From Geminicoccaceae bacterium (GTDB lineage: Bacteria > Pseudomonadota > Alphaproteobacteria > Geminicoccales > Geminicoccaceae): a stretch of 64,000 bases of DNA. The first letter of the stretch is position 1. Each line of letters begins with the position of its first letter. The notes beneath the pieces are model-generated. The model was not told where the DNA came from. It worked only from the letters and a program-made list of their open reading frames with translations, and did no database searches. Positions 41,221 through 50,501 of this stretch are shown in pieces. The stretch covers positions 221,617 through 285,616 of the forward strand of contig JANQPX010000013.1 of assembly GCA_028285265.1 (NCBI GenBank). Reading direction: 5' to 3'. Both the position numbers and the translations under genes were made by a program.

Positions 41221-43601
41221 ACAAGCAGAAATCTCTTGCCATCAAGACCTATGGCATTCTGATTCTTGTCGTCTGCATCTTTGCGATCTCGATGGTCCAG
41301 AGCCTACGCGAAATTCGGCAGGGTCAATCCTTCGCCGCCGAGACCATGGCGCTCGACTATTGGAATGCGTCCCAGGCGCGTTTTGAGCTGGAACGCACGC
41401 TTGGCGCCCTGGATGCCTTCGCTGCAGGATCGGAGGACGTCACCAAGGATGAGCTGCTCCGAAGGATCGACATTTTCTGGAGCCGCATGCCGCTGCTCTT
41501 CAAAGGCGATCAAAGCCGTGACATCGTTGCCTTTACCGATGCCGAGGTCACAGCACCCGCCATCATGGCGCGCATCGATAGCCTCAGCGAGCAACTCCGT
41601 ACGTTTTCACGATCGGACCGTGAAACCTACGCTGGACTCCGCCAAACCTTTTTGTCCTTTCGCGAGCCCATTCAAGACATCCTGCTACGGATCCATCACA
41701 AGCATGGTGTCGGTCAAACCACGCTGAGCCAAAAGATCGGCGAGCTCCATCGGCAACACACGCTCTCCCTGATGGGAGCCCTGATCAGCGGCATTGTCCT
41801 GATCTTCCTCTTGCTGAACGCGATCAAGGCCGCGCAGCGTGCACAAGGCTCAGCTAATGACGCACGCGCGGAACTCGAAGGGGTGATCAATGCCCTGCCC
41901 CTGTCCGTCGATGTCGTGGATAGCCAAGGCCGTCTGGTCCTCTTGAACGCAGGCGCAAGGACAGCGCGTGGTATCGAGGACGGCGCTGGGATCGGCCAGC
42001 TTCCGCGTGACGTCGGTTCGATCAATTTATTGGACGAGTGCAACGACAAGGTCTTGTCTGAGGGCCAAGCCATAGCGGCTCAGGAAATTGCCCTCAATCA
42101 TCCAAAAGAGCCCTCGAAAACCTGGTTGGTGTCCAAGGTGCCGGTGGCCGGACGATTGGGTGATGTCAGAAAAGTGCTGACCGTCGGCGTGGACATTACC
42201 GAACAGAAAAATGCGGAAAGCCGCATCCGCTACCTCGCGCATCATGACACGCTGACCGGCCTACCGAATCGCACCTACCTCCAAGAATACCTGACCTTAG
42301 CGCTCGATCGATGCGCGCGTGAGAACCGACAACTCGCCCTCCACAGCATTGATTTCGACCATTTCAAGGAAGTGAATGATCGTTTTGGGCATGAAGCCGG
42401 CGATCAGTTCCTGGCCGCGGCCAGCCAACGTCTTCGAACCTGCTTACCCGCCTCCTCCGTCGCCGTCCGTATGGGTGGCGACGAGTTTGCGGTAATTCAG
42501 GAAAACTTCGCCGACGCCAATGACGTCCACGCGCTCGCGAGAAAGCTCCTCGAGGCATTCAAGGAACCGATTGCCTTCGGTGGACAACAATGGTTCTCGA
42601 CGATCAGCATCGGCGCCAGCTTCTCAAAGGAAATCGGTGCTGACCAACAACAGCTGCTCAAGCGCGCCGATCTCGCGCTCTACGAAGCCAAGGAGTGCGG
42701 CGGCAATGCCGTCTTCTTCTATGGCCCCGCCATGCGCCGACGGCACGCCCATCGTTTTGGTATTCAACAAGACTTGCGCAGCGCCATCGCGAATGAAGAA
42801 TTGGTCCTTCATTACCAGCCCAAGGTCCGCCTCAGCGATCATGAATTGACGGGTGTCGAAGCCTTGTTGCGCTGGCACCACCCGGAGAAAGGCGCGATTG
42901 AGCCGTCCGTTTTTGTTGCTGCAGCGGAAGACTGCGATCTGATCGCGCCGCTCGGTGAATGGGTCCTGCGAAAGGCCTGCACCCAATTAGCGACATGGCA
43001 GCAGAGCGGTCTTGACCCACCACCGATCGCCATCAATCTCTCGGTCGCACAGTTCCTGCGCCAGGACATGGCCGGCTTGATCAAGCGGGTACTCGATGAA
43101 ACCGGAGTCTCACCGTCGCTCCTGGAGTTGGAGGTCACCGAAAGTGTCCTTGTCGAGCATTCCGGGCGCATGCGCGATATGCTCGGCGAGCTTCAAGCCT
43201 TGAAGCTCGGCATCACCTTGGACGACTTCGGCACCGGGTACTCATCCCTAAGCTATCTTCAAAGCTTTCCGATCGACAAAATTAAAATCGACAAGGCGTT
43301 CGTGCAGCCCATCGCAGTTGGTGGCGGCGATATCTCGATCATCCGTGCGATTATTGCGATGGCGCATAGTCTCGATATTCAGGTGATCGCTGAAGGTGTC
43401 GAAACCGGCGCGCAACATCGCGTGTTGGAGCTCATCGGTTGTGATGAGATTCAAGGCTTCTTGATTGCGCGCGCCCTCCCGCCATCGACCGTCGTCGATT
43501 GGCGGGCGCCTAGTCGGAGCGTCATCGTCGATCCCTTACCGTCCGACGACAAGGACCGAAACGTCGTCACAACGCTCCACCGAAGTCGGACCGGCTCCTA
43601 A
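41217..43601 (+). CDS. GGDEF-EAL bifunctional c-di-GMP signalling protein
   Basis: This 794-residue membrane protein has a first helix (about residues 8-28), a periplasmic helical sensor region (about 30-175), a second helix (about 180-198), a PAS-like region (about 215-325), a GGDEF domain with the intact motif G420-G-D-E-F424, and an EAL domain with E548-A-L-L-R and D669-D-F-G-T-G-Y. Both active sites look intact, so either synthesis or breakdown of c-di-GMP is possible. A four-base overlap ties it to the exported molybdopterin-fold protein. The periplasmic part is thus the likely receiver of a signal that the exported protein reports. Confidence 0.95.
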   Translation: MNKQKSLAIKTYGILILVVCIFAISMVQSLREIRQGQSFAAETMALDYWNASQARFELERTLGALDAFAAGSEDVTKDELLRRIDIFWSRMPLLFKGDQSRDIVAFTDAEVTAPAIMARIDSLSEQLRTFSRSDRETYAGLRQTFLSFREPIQDILLRIHHKHGVGQTTLSQKIGELHRQHTLSLMGALISGIVLIFLLLNAIKAAQRAQGSANDARAELEGVINALPLSVDVVDSQGRLVLLNAGARTARGIEDGAGIGQLPRDVGSINLLDECNDKVLSEGQAIAAQEIALNHPKEPSKTWLVSKVPVAGRLGDVRKVLTVGVDITEQKNAESRIRYLAHHDTLTGLPNRTYLQEYLTLALDRCARENRQLALHSIDFDHFKEVNDRFGHEAGDQFLAAASQRLRTCLPASSVAVRMGGDEFAVIQENFADANDVHALARKLLEAFKEPIAFGGQQWFSTISIGASFSKEIGADQQQLLKRADLALYEAKECGGNAVFFYGPAMRRRHAHRFGIQQDLRSAIANEELVLHYQPKVRLSDHELTGVEALLRWHHPEKGAIEPSVFVAAAEDCDLIAPLGEWVLRKACTQLATWQQSGLDPPPIAINLSVAQFLRQDMAGLIKRVLDETGVSPSLLELEVTESVLVEHSGRMRDMLGELQALKLGITLDDFGTGYSSLSYLQSFPIDKIKIDKAFVQPIAVGGGDISIIRAIIAMAHSLDIQVIAEGVETGAQHRVLELIGCDEIQGFLIARALPPSTVVDWRAPSRSVIVDPLPSDDKDRNVVTTLHRSRTGS

Positions 43602-43676
43602 CAGGCAACGCCCGCCACCGGGTCACAGAAGAGCTCTTGGCAGGTACACCAACGCCGCGTTTTGCAATCGCCGCCG

Positions 43677-44612
43677 TTAAGCCTGCTTCCGGCACTCTTC
43701 CTCAATCAATTGCTTGTAGAGGGCGCGCAACCTTAAAAACACAGGCCCGGCACGCCCATCGCCAATGACACGTCCGTCGATATCGAACACCGGCGTCTGC
43801 GCACCAAACGTGCCGGTCAAAAAGGCCTCGTCGGCACCATAGGTATCCACCAAGGAGTAGTTCCGCTCTTTAATCGGAATGTCATTCGCCCGACAAAGAT
43901 CGATCACCTTTTGCCGCGTGATCCCGTTCATGCAGTAGTCACCGGTCGACGTCCAAACCTCCCCTTGGCGCACGATGAAAAAGTTGCAGGCATTGGTGGT
44001 GTTCACAAAGCCGAACGGATCGAGCATCAGGGCTTCGTCATAACCGGCGCGCACCGCATGATTGAGCGCGATGATGCAGTTCAGCTTGGAATGAGAGTTG
44101 AGCTTCGCATCCTGGGTCAATGGCAGACCACGATGATGTGGCACTGTAAACAGACGCACACCCTTAGTTGTGACGTCGTCACGCACACGCGAGTGCTCGG
44201 CAATAATGACGATGGTGGAGCCGTAGACGCTGAGATGCGGATGCTGGAAGGGTTTTCTCTTGCGTCCACGCGTCACCATGAGCCGGAGATGGACATCGTT
44301 CTGCATCTGATTGGCGGCAAGGGTCGCGTCGATCGCAGCTTTCAGGTCATCGCGCGTTTTGCCGATATCGAGGTCGATATACAGGGCGGCCTCGAAGAGA
44401 CGATCGAGATGTTCGTCCAGGAAGGGAATGTGTCCGTTATAGAGCCTCAGCCCCTCCCAAATACCGTCGCCGAGCATAAAGCCGCTGTCATACACCGACA
44501 CCTTGGCGTCTTCCCGAGGGAGGATCTCGCCGTCGACATAGATCAGGATTGCGTCGTTGCGCGCGTCCTCTTCGGCCTCATGTGTCGAGACATGGTCATC
44601 CGGTCGAGCCAT
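43677..44612 (-). CDS. Class IV PLP aminotransferase (BCAT/D-amino-acid type)
   Basis: This 311-residue enzyme has the class IV fold. Motifs are VDGEILPREDAKVSVYDSGFMLGDGIWEGLR at the start, the PLP Lys at residue 176 in KLNSHSKLNC, and FLTGTFGAQTPVFDIDGRVIGDG near the end. The family covers branched-chain and D-amino-acid transaminases and 4-amino-4-deoxychorismate lyase; the sequence does not tell which. I chose the ATG at 44612 (GAGG seven bases upstream). It is last in a five-gene operon with an amino-acid ABC transporter, so it probably acts on the imported compound. Confidence 0.9.
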   Translation of the reverse strand: MARPDDHVSTHEAEEDARNDAILIYVDGEILPREDAKVSVYDSGFMLGDGIWEGLRLYNGHIPFLDEHLDRLFEAALYIDLDIGKTRDDLKAAIDATLAANQMQNDVHLRLMVTRGRKRKPFQHPHLSVYGSTIVIIAEHSRVRDDVTTKGVRLFTVPHHRGLPLTQDAKLNSHSKLNCIIALNHAVRAGYDEALMLDPFGFVNTTNACNFFIVRQGEVWTSTGDYCMNGITRQKVIDLCRANDIPIKERNYSLVDTYGADEAFLTGTFGAQTPVFDIDGRVIGDGRAGPVFLRLRALYKQLIEEECRKQA

Positions 44613-44682
44613 CAATGAACCTCAGCAAATAGACCGGCGGCGCGCTCGGCATAACCCGTCTATCGCGCCGCCGGACGATGCA

Positions 44683-45516
44683 CTATTGAGCGAACAAGAG
44701 CTCACGCTGGATGACCGGTGAGGCCTTGGGATCTAGGCCAAACTCCGTCAGGAACTCTTCGTACCAGCGCTGCGTGCGACCGGTTTCATAGTAGTAGAAG
44801 ATCGTATGGCTGACCCAATCGCGGAACGTCTTGTCCGCTTCGCGCCGGACAGCGATTGACGACGGCGAGCTGAAGGCAGGCGTCGGAATCACGATCTTGC
44901 CGGAACCAAATTTCTTGCGCGCGGCAAGAAGTGGTGGGTGGAACAACGAGACAGCATCGACACGACCCGACTGGAAAGCCGCAAGCGCAGCGCCATTGTC
45001 AGGAAATCGCTGGATGTCGGCATCGGGAATGGTTCGCGTCAGAAACTCATCCATGCTGGTCGCTTGAGGCACGGCGACCTTGACGTCCGGCTTGTTCAGA
45101 TCAGCCCATGTTGCAACCTCGAGATCGTCCCGTGCGAGCACCGCTAGGGAAATGTAGAGAAGTGGCTGGAACGGATAGTCAACCACCATGGCACGCTTGG
45201 GCGTGGCATCGAGAAACATCATGTCGATCTTATTCGCCTGAAGCGCTGCGATGGCCGTCGCCCAGGTGACCTCGACCATCTCGAGCTCGACTTCCAATTC
45301 TTCCGCCATGGACTTGCCGACCGAGACGATCAAGCCGCTATCCCACTCGCCGGTGGTCGGATTCTTCGAATACCAAGGCGGCGCCTGGGTCACACCCATG
45401 CGGAGCTTGCCACTCTCCAAAATCGTATCCCAGGTCGATTGCTCTTGCGCTGATGCTGCACTTGCCAGCATGAACCCGGCGATGATCGCGATCACCCCTC
45501 GAAAAAATCTGGTCAC
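44683..45516 (-). CDS. Polar amino-acid ABC transporter substrate-binding protein
   Basis: This 277-residue binding protein is of the SBP_bac_3 type. It starts at a GTG with AAAGGAG seven bases upstream. The signal peptide ends near SAASAQE. Markers are LRMGVTQAPPWYSKNPTTGEWDSGLIVSVGKSMAEELEVELE, ATAIAALQANKIDMMF and PKRAMVVDYPFQPLLYIS (in order, shown as separate family pieces). The ligand is unknown; context suggests a small polar amino acid or amine. It is fourth in the operon. Confidence 0.93.
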   Translation of the reverse strand: MTRFFRGVIAIIAGFMLASAASAQEQSTWDTILESGKLRMGVTQAPPWYSKNPTTGEWDSGLIVSVGKSMAEELEVELEMVEVTWATAIAALQANKIDMMFLDATPKRAMVVDYPFQPLLYISLAVLARDDLEVATWADLNKPDVKVAVPQATSMDEFLTRTIPDADIQRFPDNGAALAAFQSGRVDAVSLFHPPLLAARKKFGSGKIVIPTPAFSSPSSIAVRREADKTFRDWVSHTIFYYYETGRTQRWYEEFLTEFGLDPKASPVIQRELLFAQ

Positions 45517-45560
45517 GTTAAGTCTCCTTTCGTTGTTGTTCTATGCGCGGCCTGAGCACA

Positions 45561-46334
45561 TCAGTCCGGCAGCTTGAAGAGCGAGTGTCCTTCCAGAAAC
45601 TCGCGCATCCGTTTTGTTTCAGGCGCTTTAAGCACCTGGTGCGGTTCTCCTTGTTCGAAAATCTTGCCCTCGTTCAAGAACAAAATCCGATTCGCGACAT
45701 GATAGGCAAAGCCGAGCTCGTGGGTGACGACGATCATCGTCATGCCTTCATCGGCAAGCTGACGCATCGTCTTCAAGACTTCGCCGACCAGCTCCGGATC
45801 GAGGGCCGATGTCACCTCATCGAAGAGCATGACATCCGGGTCCATGGCGAGCGCACGTGCAATCGCGACCCGTTGCTTTTGGCCGCCGGAAAGCCTTGCC
45901 GGATAGGCGTCCGCCTTGTCCGCCAGGCCGACCCGATCGAGCTGGCTGCGCGCTTTCGCTTCAGCTTCAGCGCGCGGGCGTTTGAGAACCGTGACCTGCC
46001 CTTCCATGACGTTTTGCAATACCGTCATATGCGGAAACAGATTGAAATGCTGAAAGACCATGCCGATGCGGGTTCGAAGGGCACAAAGATCGCGTTCACG
46101 GTAGTGGGCCTTGCCGTCGCGATGATCACCGATGCGCTCACCATGGATGATCACCGAGCCGTCCGAGGGGATCTCCATGAAATTGATGCATCGAAGCAGA
46201 GTGCTCTTGCCGGAGCCGCTTGAACCCAGAAGGACGACGGTTTCACCGGTATCGACGGTCATGTCGATGCCATCCAGCACAACCAGCTCGCCGAAACGTT
46301 TTTTGAGATTTTCGGTTCTCACGATCTCGGTCAT
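45561..46334 (-). CDS. Polar amino-acid ABC transporter ATP-binding protein
   Basis: This 257-residue ATPase has Walker [27 protein letters not shown], the signature LSGGQKQRVAIARAL, Walker [21 protein letters not shown] and the switch His in VVTHELGFAYH. It is of the GlnQ/HisP type. I chose the ATG at 46334; a TTG at 46346 overlapping the permease stop is also in frame. Third gene of the operon. Confidence 0.95.
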   Translation of the reverse strand: MTEIVRTENLKKRFGELVVLDGIDMTVDTGETVVLLGSSGSGKSTLLRCINFMEIPSDGSVIIHGERIGDHRDGKAHYRERDLCALRTRIGMVFQHFNLFPHMTVLQNVMEGQVTVLKRPRAEAEAKARSQLDRVGLADKADAYPARLSGGQKQRVAIARALAMDPDVMLFDEVTSALDPELVGEVLKTMRQLADEGMTMIVVTHELGFAYHVANRILFLNEGKIFEQGEPHQVLKAPETKRMREFLEGHSLFKLPD

Positions 46335-46342
46335 GGCGCTCT

Positions 46343-47008
46343 TCAATCACTCCGTCTCATGACGCGCTCCAACACATAGGTTCCTTGGACTACAGGGTAG
46401 AGCACGAGGAAAAATATCAGGGCCACGGCCGTGTACGCCTCGATCGGGTTGAAATTCAGATCGGCGATCAACTTGGCCTGGTTCAGGGTTTCGACATAGG
46501 CCACGACTGAAGCGAGCGTCGACATTTTGAAAACTTCGATACCGCGATTGGTCAGCGCCGGCAAAACCCGTTTGATCGCAACGGGCAAAATGATCCGTCG
46601 AAGCGTTTGGCCATAGGTCATGCCGATCGCTTTACCGGCCTCCCATTGGCCGGGATCGATCGACTGGATACCGGCCCGATAGATCTCGGCAGAAAACGCC
46701 ATCGTGTTCAACGAAATACCGAGAACTGCCGCCAGGAACGGATCGACCTCGATACCGGTGAGGATCGGGAAGGCGTAGTAGAACCAGATGATTTGCACGA
46801 GCACCGGCGTGTTGCGAAACACCTCGACGAACACGGTTGATGGCCAGCGGAACAGACGGGACCTTGCATAGCGCCCCATGCCGATGATCAGCCCGCCCGC
46901 GAGACCGAGCGTGACGGTGACGACAAAAATGACGATCGTGCCCTTCACACCGACCCAAAGAACAGGCCAGTTCTCAATGATCGTTGCGAAATCCCAGTTA
47001 TGCTCCAC
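46343..47008 (-). CDS. Polar amino-acid ABC transporter permease
   Basis: This 221-residue permease has five predicted helices and the HisM/GlnP pattern: FRNTPVLVQIIWFYYAFPILTG, AFSAEIYRAGIQSIDPGQWEAGKAIGMTYGQTLRRIILPVAIKRVLPAL (EAA loop in the middle). I chose the GTG at 47008, one base after the preceding permease stop (TGACGTG), which fits tight translational coupling; the longer in-frame form is hydrophilic and unlikely. Second gene of the operon, pairs with the first as a heterodimer. Confidence 0.9.
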   Translation of the reverse strand: MEHNWDFATIIENWPVLWVGVKGTIVIFVVTVTLGLAGGLIIGMGRYARSRLFRWPSTVFVEVFRNTPVLVQIIWFYYAFPILTGIEVDPFLAAVLGISLNTMAFSAEIYRAGIQSIDPGQWEAGKAIGMTYGQTLRRIILPVAIKRVLPALTNRGIEVFKMSTLASVVAYVETLNQAKLIADLNFNPIEAYTAVALIFFLVLYPVVQGTYVLERVMRRSD

Positions 47009-47009
47009 G

Positions 47010-47687
47010 TCAGCGCACCGTGCTTTCACCGGAGCGTGCAAGACGATGCTCGACGGCGATCGAGAGCTGGCTGAAGGTGAAGATGAGAACAAAGTAGATC
47101 AGGGCGACAACCGTGTAGACCTCAAGGGGCCTAAACGTCTTTTGCGCCAGATCGTTGGCGTAGAACATCAGATCCGTGTAGGCGACCGTCGAGACCAAGG
47201 TCGTCGTCTTCAACAATTCGATCGATCGCTCCATGAACGCGGGGATCATACGCTTGATCGCTTGCGGCAGGATGATGCGACGAAGCGATTGGCCGTAGCT
47301 CATGCCGATCGCCTTGGCCCCTTCCCACTGCCCCTTATCAATCGAGAGGATGCCGCCTCGGAAAATCTCGGCAAAGAAGGCGGATGATTGAATGGAGAAG
47401 GTGACGATCGCCGCAATGAAAGGCGTCATGCGCACATCGATCAGGATCGGAAGTGCAAAAAAGAACCAGAAGAGTTGCACGAGCGGCGGCGTTGTCCGAA
47501 AGAACTCGATGATAAAGGCGGCAATCGCAGAGAGCGGCCTAATGGTCGAGAGCCTGGCCAGGGCTAGCGTCAACCCGAGGGGCACACCGAACAACAGAGC
47601 CAATGCGGTCACTTTCAGCGTGTTGATCAACCCGAGCAGGAGAAGATCAACGTCTGAAAAGACCGCCAAAAAGTTCCATTCGACCAT
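47010..47687 (-). CDS. Polar amino-acid ABC transporter permease
   Basis: This 225-residue permease has the family segments FFRTTPPLVQLFWFFFALPILIDV and SSAFFAEIFRGGILSIDKGQWEGAKAIGMSYGQSLRRIILPQAIKRMIP (EAA loop). Its stop is one base before the next permease's GTG. First gene of the operon; divergent from the choline-sulfatase gene with a 109-base gap that must hold both promoters. Confidence 0.93.
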   Translation of the reverse strand: MVEWNFLAVFSDVDLLLLGLINTLKVTALALLFGVPLGLTLALARLSTIRPLSAIAAFIIEFFRTTPPLVQLFWFFFALPILIDVRMTPFIAAIVTFSIQSSAFFAEIFRGGILSIDKGQWEGAKAIGMSYGQSLRRIILPQAIKRMIPAFMERSIELLKTTTLVSTVAYTDLMFYANDLAQKTFRPLEVYTVVALIYFVLIFTFSQLSIAVEHRLARSGESTVR

Positions 47688-47796
47688 ACGTTAGCCCATC
47701 GGCTCGCATTCCCTGACCTATTCGACGCTAGTCAAGCACAGCAAGATTGTCGACAATCTCAGCAGTGATCGAGCCGAAAACTTGCGGGGAGCGACT

Positions 47797-49320
47797 ATGG
47801 ACAAGCCAAACATTCTTTTCATCATGGCCGATCAAATGAGCGCCAAGGCGCTCTCCTTTGGCGGCCACAAGGTGACCAAAACGCCGGCGCTTGATCGGCT
47901 GGCGGCGGAAGGCGTCGTCTTCGCAAACACCTATTGCAACTCGCCGCTTTGCGGGCCGTCCAGGCTGTCGATGATGTCCGGCCTCTTGCCGCATAAGGTC
48001 GGCGCTTATGACAACGCGCCCGAGTTCCGCGCCTCGCAGCCAACCTTTGCGCACTATCTTCGTCTTTCCGGTTATCTCACCTGCTTAAGCGGTAAGATGC
48101 ATTTTGCCGGCCCTGACCAGCTCCATGGCTATGAAGAGCGCCTGACCACGGACATTTATCCGTCCGACTTCGGCTGGACCCCCAACTGGGCTGAGCCGGA
48201 AGCGAAGGTGGCGTTTCAAAATATGCAGAATGTCATGGAGACCGGGCCCTGCGCGCGCTCCCTTCAGATCGACTATGACGATGAAGTGACCTATCAAGCG
48301 ATCCGCTGGCTCTATGACCGCGCCCGCGATCCAAACGATCGCCCGTTCATGCTCACGACCTCCTTTACCTCGCCGCATGACCCCTATGTCGCCGAACCCG
48401 AATTCTGGGACCTCTATCAACAGGAGGACATCGATCTGCCCGAGGTTCGGGCGATCGGCCACAATGAAATGGACGCGCATAGCCGGCGCATTTATGAGCA
48501 CTACTCGATCGCCGAAGCGACCGTGACCGATGACGATCTTCGGCGCATGCGCCAAGGCTACTACGCCTCGATCAGCTACATCGACAGCAAGGTCGACGCC
48601 TTGATGACCGCACTTGCTAAGGCCGGTCTCGCCGATAACACGATCGTCGTCTTCGCGTCCGATCACGGCGACATGATGGGGGAGCGTGGGCTCTATTATA
48701 AAAAGACGTTTTTCGAGTGGGCTGTTCGAGTTCCTTTGATCGTTTGGTCGCCGAAGCGCTTCCAGCCGAGGCGCATCGAGACGCCCGTCTCGCTACTCGA
48801 CATCTTACCCACCTTCCATGAACTCGGTGATGGCAAGGCCGAAGACATCTTGGAGGCCGACGGTCTATCCCTGGTCAGCCTTCTTGACGGAGGCACGATC
48901 GGCCCCCGTCTGATCGCGAGTGAGTTCCTCGCCGAAGGTGTCTTCGAGCCGACCTTCATGCTGCGTGAAGATCGCCACAAGCTCTTCTACAGCGAGATCG
49001 ATCCGCCCCTGCTCTTCGATCTTGAGGCCGACCCGGTCGAACGCACGAACCTTGCCAGCGAGCCTGCCCATCAAACAACACTCGACGCGCTGACCAAAAC
49101 AGCCGCCAAGCTCTGGAACGCTGGCGAGATCAGAGCGGCGATCATCCAGGACCAAAACCGTCGCCGCCTGGTGCAGCGCGCGCACAATATCGGGCGCTCG
49201 CCGACGTGGGACTTTCAGCCGATGACCGATGCGTCGTCCCAATGGGTTCGTGCCGGCAAGTGGACCGCAGAAGTCGAAGGCAAAGCCCACTTGCCCTTGT
49301 CTCAACGCTCAGAGACGTAG
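47797..49320 (+). CDS. betC: Choline-sulfatase
   Basis: This 507-residue arylsulfatase-family enzyme hydrolyses choline-O-sulfate to choline and sulfate. PNILFIMADQMSAKALSF opens the metal-binding strand. The catalytic Cys is C52 in PLCGPSRLS, the CxPxR signature converted to formylglycine. FAHYLRLSGYLTCLSGKMHFAGPDQLHGYEERLTTDIYPSDFGWTP is nearly the textbook BetC block, broken only by ordinary substitutions. VVFASDHGDMMGERG and the C-terminal choline-sulfatase extension with QNRRRLVQRAHNIGRSPTWDFQ follow. The ATG at 47797 has GGGGAGCG upstream. No sulfatase-maturation gene is seen here. Its divergent neighbour is an amino-acid-type ABC operon, possibly carrying the sulfated substrate. Confidence 0.92.
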   Translation: MDKPNILFIMADQMSAKALSFGGHKVTKTPALDRLAAEGVVFANTYCNSPLCGPSRLSMMSGLLPHKVGAYDNAPEFRASQPTFAHYLRLSGYLTCLSGKMHFAGPDQLHGYEERLTTDIYPSDFGWTPNWAEPEAKVAFQNMQNVMETGPCARSLQIDYDDEVTYQAIRWLYDRARDPNDRPFMLTTSFTSPHDPYVAEPEFWDLYQQEDIDLPEVRAIGHNEMDAHSRRIYEHYSIAEATVTDDDLRRMRQGYYASISYIDSKVDALMTALAKAGLADNTIVVFASDHGDMMGERGLYYKKTFFEWAVRVPLIVWSPKRFQPRRIETPVSLLDILPTFHELGDGKAEDILEADGLSLVSLLDGGTIGPRLIASEFLAEGVFEPTFMLREDRHKLFYSEIDPPLLFDLEADPVERTNLASEPAHQTTLDALTKTAAKLWNAGEIRAAIIQDQNRRRLVQRAHNIGRSPTWDFQPMTDASSQWVRAGKWTAEVEGKAHLPLSQRSET

Positions 49321-49419
49321 CGGCATCCCAACGCAGAGCCTGCCTTGGTTGTTGGGGCTATCCTGATTGAGCATTGAGGCGTCGCCTTGATCGCCGCAGC
49401 GCTGCATCGATCATGGTCG

Positions 49420-49490
49420 AGCTCGATCAGAGATAAGAACTTTTAGAAGAAAAATTATCCTATAATATCTACTTTTAATTGATTTTTTCG
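49420..49490 (+). promoter_or_regulatory. Possible promoter in AT-rich stretch before the beta-barrel gene
   Basis: An unusually A/T-rich 60-base stretch contains CCTATAAT, a good -10 match, at about 49460. A matching -35 is weak. The next gene on the plus strand begins within about 100 bases. Confidence 0.35.
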
Positions 49491-49557
49491 CCGCATGTCG
49501 GCAAGTTCATCCGCACGATCTTTGTCGCTTCCCCGACCATCACAATCCGGCGAAAGA

Positions 49558-50142
49558 GTGAAACGCGTGCGATTAGAGCGGAGTCACTATGCGAAGGTCC
49601 TCTTGGTCCTTTTGCTCATAACGTTTCCCAAGGTCACCCTCGCACAAGCCATTGGCAGTTCTTATTTCGGTATGGCTGGCGGCGCTGTCTTCTACCGCCC
49701 GAACGAGATCATGGATCATGAACTCGACTTCGATTCAGGCTTCGTCGTTTCCGGTCTAGCAGGCTACATCTTCGGCTCGGTACGCACCGAAGCCGAGATT
49801 TCTTATGGTCAATCGAGCCTCGACTTCGGCAACAGGGACGAGGAGCTGACGACGCTTCGCGGTACGGCGAGCTTACATGTTGATTTCATCGGCGTTGGCA
49901 GCACGAACATTCTTCCCTATGCGGGCATCGGTGTCGGCGTAGCGTCTCTTGCGTTCGATGACGAGATCGATGATGACGACCTCGCCATCACCGGTCATGG
50001 GGAACTCGGCGTCGCCTTTGCTGCCGCATCATCGTTCGACATCGTGGTGGCCTATCGATTTGAGCATTTTGAAACGGACATCGGCGACGTCGAAAAGGAC
50101 GTTCAAGCGCATCAGGTGCGGATGGGTATCCGGTTCTTTTGA
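49558..50142 (+). CDS. Outer-membrane beta-barrel protein
   Basis: This 194-residue protein (from the GTG at 49558, chosen for a normal signal peptide; an ATG at 49495 is in frame) has a signal sequence ending around VTLAQA. The mature part has antiparallel strands: YFGMAGGAVFYRP, FVVSGLAGYIFGSVRTEAEISYGQSSL, LRGTASLHVDFIGVGS, NILPYAGIGVGVASLAF and a C-terminal RMGIRFF ending in Phe. It resembles small OmpA-like/opacity-type barrels (eight strands). Function unknown. Confidence 0.82.
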   Translation: MKRVRLERSHYAKVLLVLLLITFPKVTLAQAIGSSYFGMAGGAVFYRPNEIMDHELDFDSGFVVSGLAGYIFGSVRTEAEISYGQSSLDFGNRDEELTTLRGTASLHVDFIGVGSTNILPYAGIGVGVASLAFDDEIDDDDLAITGHGELGVAFAAASSFDIVVAYRFEHFETDIGDVEKDVQAHQVRMGIRFF

Positions 50143-50243
50143 GCACCTGATCAGACGATCAAAACCCTAGCGTTTAGGGTGAGACCACAAACGTCCGCCA
50201 TGGCCGGCCCTGCGATGCTGCGCGCCGGCCATGTCCTTGTTGT

Positions 50244-50501
50244 CTAAGCGACCTTCCCGACCGGATGCGACCGTGCTGCGAGAAGGCGAACCCGCATCCG
50301 ATCGATCAACCGCTCGACATCATCTCGATGAACACCATCCCGGTTCATCAAGCGCTGAACGATGGGGTCATCCAACATATCGTTGAGGGCAGGTTCAATG
50401 CCAGGCTCGTGCCACGGTTTATCGAAGGCATGGAATTGTTCTGCGTGCGCACGACTCTCGGCCAAGGGAACCTCACTTTGAATGATTGGGATATCAGGCA
50501 A
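50244..50501 (-). CDS. Hypothetical small protein
   Basis: This 85-residue reading frame starts at a TTG without a clear ribosome binding site. The last half reads NDMLDDPIVQRLMNRDGVHRDDVERLIDRMRVRLL, similar to small alphaproteobacterial proteins with a DP-x-x-x-x-x-M-x-x-D-G-V pattern (recalled loosely). It is helical and charged without signal or membrane segments. Function unknown. It is convergent with the beta-barrel gene. Confidence 0.6.
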   Translation of the reverse strand: MPDIPIIQSEVPLAESRAHAEQFHAFDKPWHEPGIEPALNDMLDDPIVQRLMNRDGVHRDDVERLIDRMRVRLLAARSHPVGKVA

